The notes under the pieces were generated by a model, which made no database searches, was not told the DNA's origin, and saw nothing but the letters and a program-made list of their open reading frames with translations. Shown here in pieces: positions 35,304 to 36,875 of a stretch of DNA of 36,875 nt. This DNA comes from an uncultured Clostridium sp. (GTDB lineage: Bacteria > Bacillota > Clostridia > TANB77 > CAG-508), in the NCBI GenBank assembly GCA_947568535.1, contig CANOPF010000007.1, positions 1-36,875 on the forward strand. Reading direction: 5' to 3'. Numbering within the stretch: the stretch's first letter is position 1; each line of letters begins with the position of its first letter. The position numbers were made by a program, and so were the translations under genes.

Positions 35304-36113
35304 TTATAATGTTTTATTTTTACTGTTTCTAGATAATAGTTCACTCAATGCCTTAAATTTTAAACTATCATCTATTTGTTCTGTAATATATTCTCCATCT
35401 TCCCAATATGTTTTTAAACCATATGGTTTTATATCGTGAGCCACTGGATTACTTGTTAGTAATCTATATTCATCATCTATAATTTCTAGTGCACAACAAT
35501 TTGAAATTGATAATCCAATTTCAAAACTTGTTTTTAATAAATCCTTTACATTCTCAGCTCTCCCGGGCTCATCACAGTGTGGAACAAACAGTCCATTTAT
35601 TAAGCCTAAACAATCTACACCTATTAATGGTTGATCTTTACCATATTTTATTTGTAATGAATCACTTGAACATTCTTTGAACCAACAGTTAGCTCCAGCA
35701 GATACTCCACACATAACCTTTCCATTTTTCCAAGCATTTATTAAAACCCAATCAAACCCTGTTTCATTCCATAATTTAATCATATCCAAAGTACTTCCTC
35801 CGCCTTCATATATGATATCTGACCATTCAATCAATTTATCAACTTTTTCTTTATCTAAAATATCTTTACTTTTTAAGTGTTTACATTCACACCCATATTT
35901 TGTTTCATAAATATTTTTCATTGTTGCAAAATACTTATCTTGTCCTTCTTCTGTATCTTGTGTATGAGCAATAAATAAAAAATTAGGCTTTTCTTTTCCT
36001 GTTATTCTTATAATTTCTTTATCCATTGGACCAGTTTCATAAGGGTCATGTGTACCATCATCTTTTATTCTTCCATTAAATCCTCCACCTATAGCCACTA
36101 TCTTTTTACTCAT
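35304..36113 (-). CDS. Peptidase S51 (PepE-like) / class I glutamine amidotransferase-like protein
   Basis: The 269-residue protein fits peptidase E-type enzymes. It has IVAIGGGFNG at the start, the IIYEGGGSTLDMI segment, the nucleophile serine in CGVSAGANCWF and a following region with FVPHCDEPGR. Such enzymes cleave Asp-X dipeptides or related substrates in the cytoplasm. GAGGAG lies eight bases before the ATG at 36113. A GTG at 36122 overlaps the ribosome site and is less likely. It directly follows the RhuM-like gene. It is not a transfer gene and may be chromosomal flank or cargo. Confidence 0.88.
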   Translation of the reverse strand: MSKKIVAIGGGFNGRIKDDGTHDPYETGPMDKEIIRITGKEKPNFLFIAHTQDTEEGQDKYFATMKNIYETKYGCECKHLKSKDILDKEKVDKLIEWSDIIYEGGGSTLDMIKLWNETGFDWVLINAWKNGKVMCGVSAGANCWFKECSSDSLQIKYGKDQPLIGVDCLGLINGLFVPHCDEPGRAENVKDLLKTSFEIGLSISNCCALEIIDDEYRLLTSNPVAHDIKPYGLKTYWEDGEYITEQIDDSLKFKALSELLSRNSKNKTL

Positions 36114-36118
36114 ACTTC

Positions 36119-36875
36119 TCACTCCTCATTTTCTTTTAACTGTTTCATCATTAAATCAAAATCACTTTGAAGCATTTTCATTTCTCTTTCACGATAAATA
36201 TTAAATTCTTCCTCTGCTTTTTTTATTGCTTCTTCGTGAGATATTTTTCCATTACCTTCAAGTATTTTTCTTCTATTTAATAATATTTGATTATCTAATT
36301 CTTGTATCCAATCTTCCATTCTCATGCTTCTTTGTTCTAATGCTTGCAATTCTGCATAATCTAAAAATTGAGATACTAATAAATTAAGTCTTTGAAGTTC
36401 AATTTCTGATAAATAATTTTTAGCAATTTTTACATCATCTATTGTAACATAATCTCCTTTAAAATTTGTCATTCCAACATATGGTTTTTCATTATTAACT
36501 CTATCATATATAAGTTCTGCTGCTGTATGTTCATGAACAGCATAATGCAACTTATTTTGAACAGTGGCAAAGAACTTTTTAGTCATATCACTTCTGGGAT
36601 TATAATCAATACTTGTTGCATAAATATCTGTTACTTGTTGATAAAAGTTTCTTTCACTTGAACGAATATCTCTAATTCTTTGTAAAAGTTCCCTAAAATA
36701 CCTATTTCCACCTTGTTTTAATCTTTCATCATCCATTGCAAATCCTTTTTGTATGTATTCATGTAATCTCTCAGTTGCCCATATTCTGAATCTAACTGCT
36801 ACTTCTGATTGTACTCTATATCCTAAAGCAATTATCATGTCTAAATTATAATGGTCAATATGTCTGTTTACTTCT
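36119..36875 (-). CDS. RhuM-family protein, 5' end outside the window
   Basis: The frame is open to the right edge, so the N-terminus is missing. The first visible residues are EVNRHIDHYNLDMIIALGYRV. The visible ALGYRVQSEVAVRFRIWA followed by TERLHEYIQKGF, and IRDIRSSERNFYQQVTDIY, are characteristic of RhuM (virulence protein RhuM) family members, which often occur on mobile and defence islands. The exact role is unknown. It ends with TGA just before the PepE-like start (operon). Confidence 0.87.
   Translation of the reverse strand, partial: EVNRHIDHYNLDMIIALGYRVQSEVAVRFRIWATERLHEYIQKGFAMDDERLKQGGNRYFRELLQRIRDIRSSERNFYQQVTDIYATSIDYNPRSDMTKKFFATVQNKLHYAVHEHTAAELIYDRVNNEKPYVGMTNFKGDYVTIDDVKIAKNYLSEIELQRLNLLVSQFLDYAELQALEQRSMRMEDWIQELDNQILLNRRKILEGNGKISHEEAIKKAEEEFNIYREREMKMLQSDFDLMMKQLKENEE

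Noticed and set aside
1..36875. TGA read as tryptophan (mycoplasma-type code)
   Set aside because: TGA ends parA, rhuM and the DUF3848-like gene at sensible positions, and tryptophan is encoded by TGG.
1..36875. Plus-strand ORFs such as 13125-13562, 25636-26004 and 12080-12418
   Set aside because: They lie opposite strong minus-strand genes, are Phe/Leu/Ser-rich as expected for the reverse of Lys/Glu-rich genes, and lack ribosome sites.
1..36875. tRNA or rRNA genes, including a decoding tRNA for CGGN
   Set aside because: No cloverleaf with a conserved T-arm was seen on either strand. The gaps are under 200 bases and are accounted for, but a dedicated tRNA search was not possible.

Overview
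The window is a conjugative or integrative-conjugative element from a very AT-rich Gram-positive bacterium. It probably comes from an uncultured, gut-type member of the Bacillota; that assignment rests on gene families and base composition, not on a marker gene. AGGAGG ribosome sites, TG-extended -10 promoters, frequent GTG/TTG starts, a class B sortase, a PrgI protein and a CHAP-type VirB1 analogue all fit. TGA is a normal stop (it ends parA and rhuM), so this is not a mycoplasma code. Every gene I accept is on the minus strand, so reading runs from high to low coordinates.

Layout from upstream (right) to downstream (left): a 5'-truncated RhuM-like gene and a peptidase S51 gene (36.9-35.3 kb), two small unknown genes, parA-parB (34.2-32.4 kb), a secreted Cys-containing protein, a 1482-aa thioester adhesin (31.5-27.1 kb), a 2580-aa ArdC-like/DNA methylase/helicase protein (26.8-19.0 kb), a RadC/JAB protein, a DUF3848-like protein, a TOPRIM primase-like protein, a candidate oriT with mobC and a MOBP relaxase, a PcfB-like protein, an ArdC-like protein, the VirD4 coupling protein, VirB2-like pilin, an adenine methyltransferase, VirB6, two unknown genes, PrgI/VirB3, VirB4, an orphan MazF-like gene, class B sortase, the CHAP cell-wall hydrolase, and small proteins. 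Together they make a relaxosome, a type IV secretion channel, a surface adhesin with a sortase able to anchor it, and a partition system.

The main discovery is in the decoding. Eight core genes (CHAP hydrolase, VirB4, VirB6, VirB2, VirD4, primase, giant methylase-helicase, adhesin) look broken by +1 frameshifts, 17 in total. Every break is the same: an in-frame CGG followed by any of A, T or C. If each CGGN is read as one four-base glycine codon, that is, the C is skipped and GGN is read, all eight genes become single intact frames. Nearly every restored residue is a conserved family glycine: the VirB4 P-loop, methylase motif I, the sortase motif and the TYGKS region of VirD4. I inspected every CGG I could find on the coding strand. 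All 17 in-frame CGGs are shift sites and none is an ordinary arginine codon. More than 40 CGGs that straddle codon boundaries do nothing. A base-calling error cannot know the reading frame, so I infer that this lineage has lost CGG as Arg and decodes CGGN by quadruplet decoding or obligatory +1 frameshifting. No tRNA gene is seen in the window, so the host would have to supply the decoder.

Secondary points include a promoter followed by a leader with two repeat-plus-GAAA-tetraloop hairpin units ahead of the sortase operon, a terminator placed directly in front of the adhesin ribosome site (possible attenuation), a 15-bp tandem repeat across a start codon, a candidate oriT, and several gene starts moved to ATG, GTG, TTG or ATT codons by their ribosome sites.
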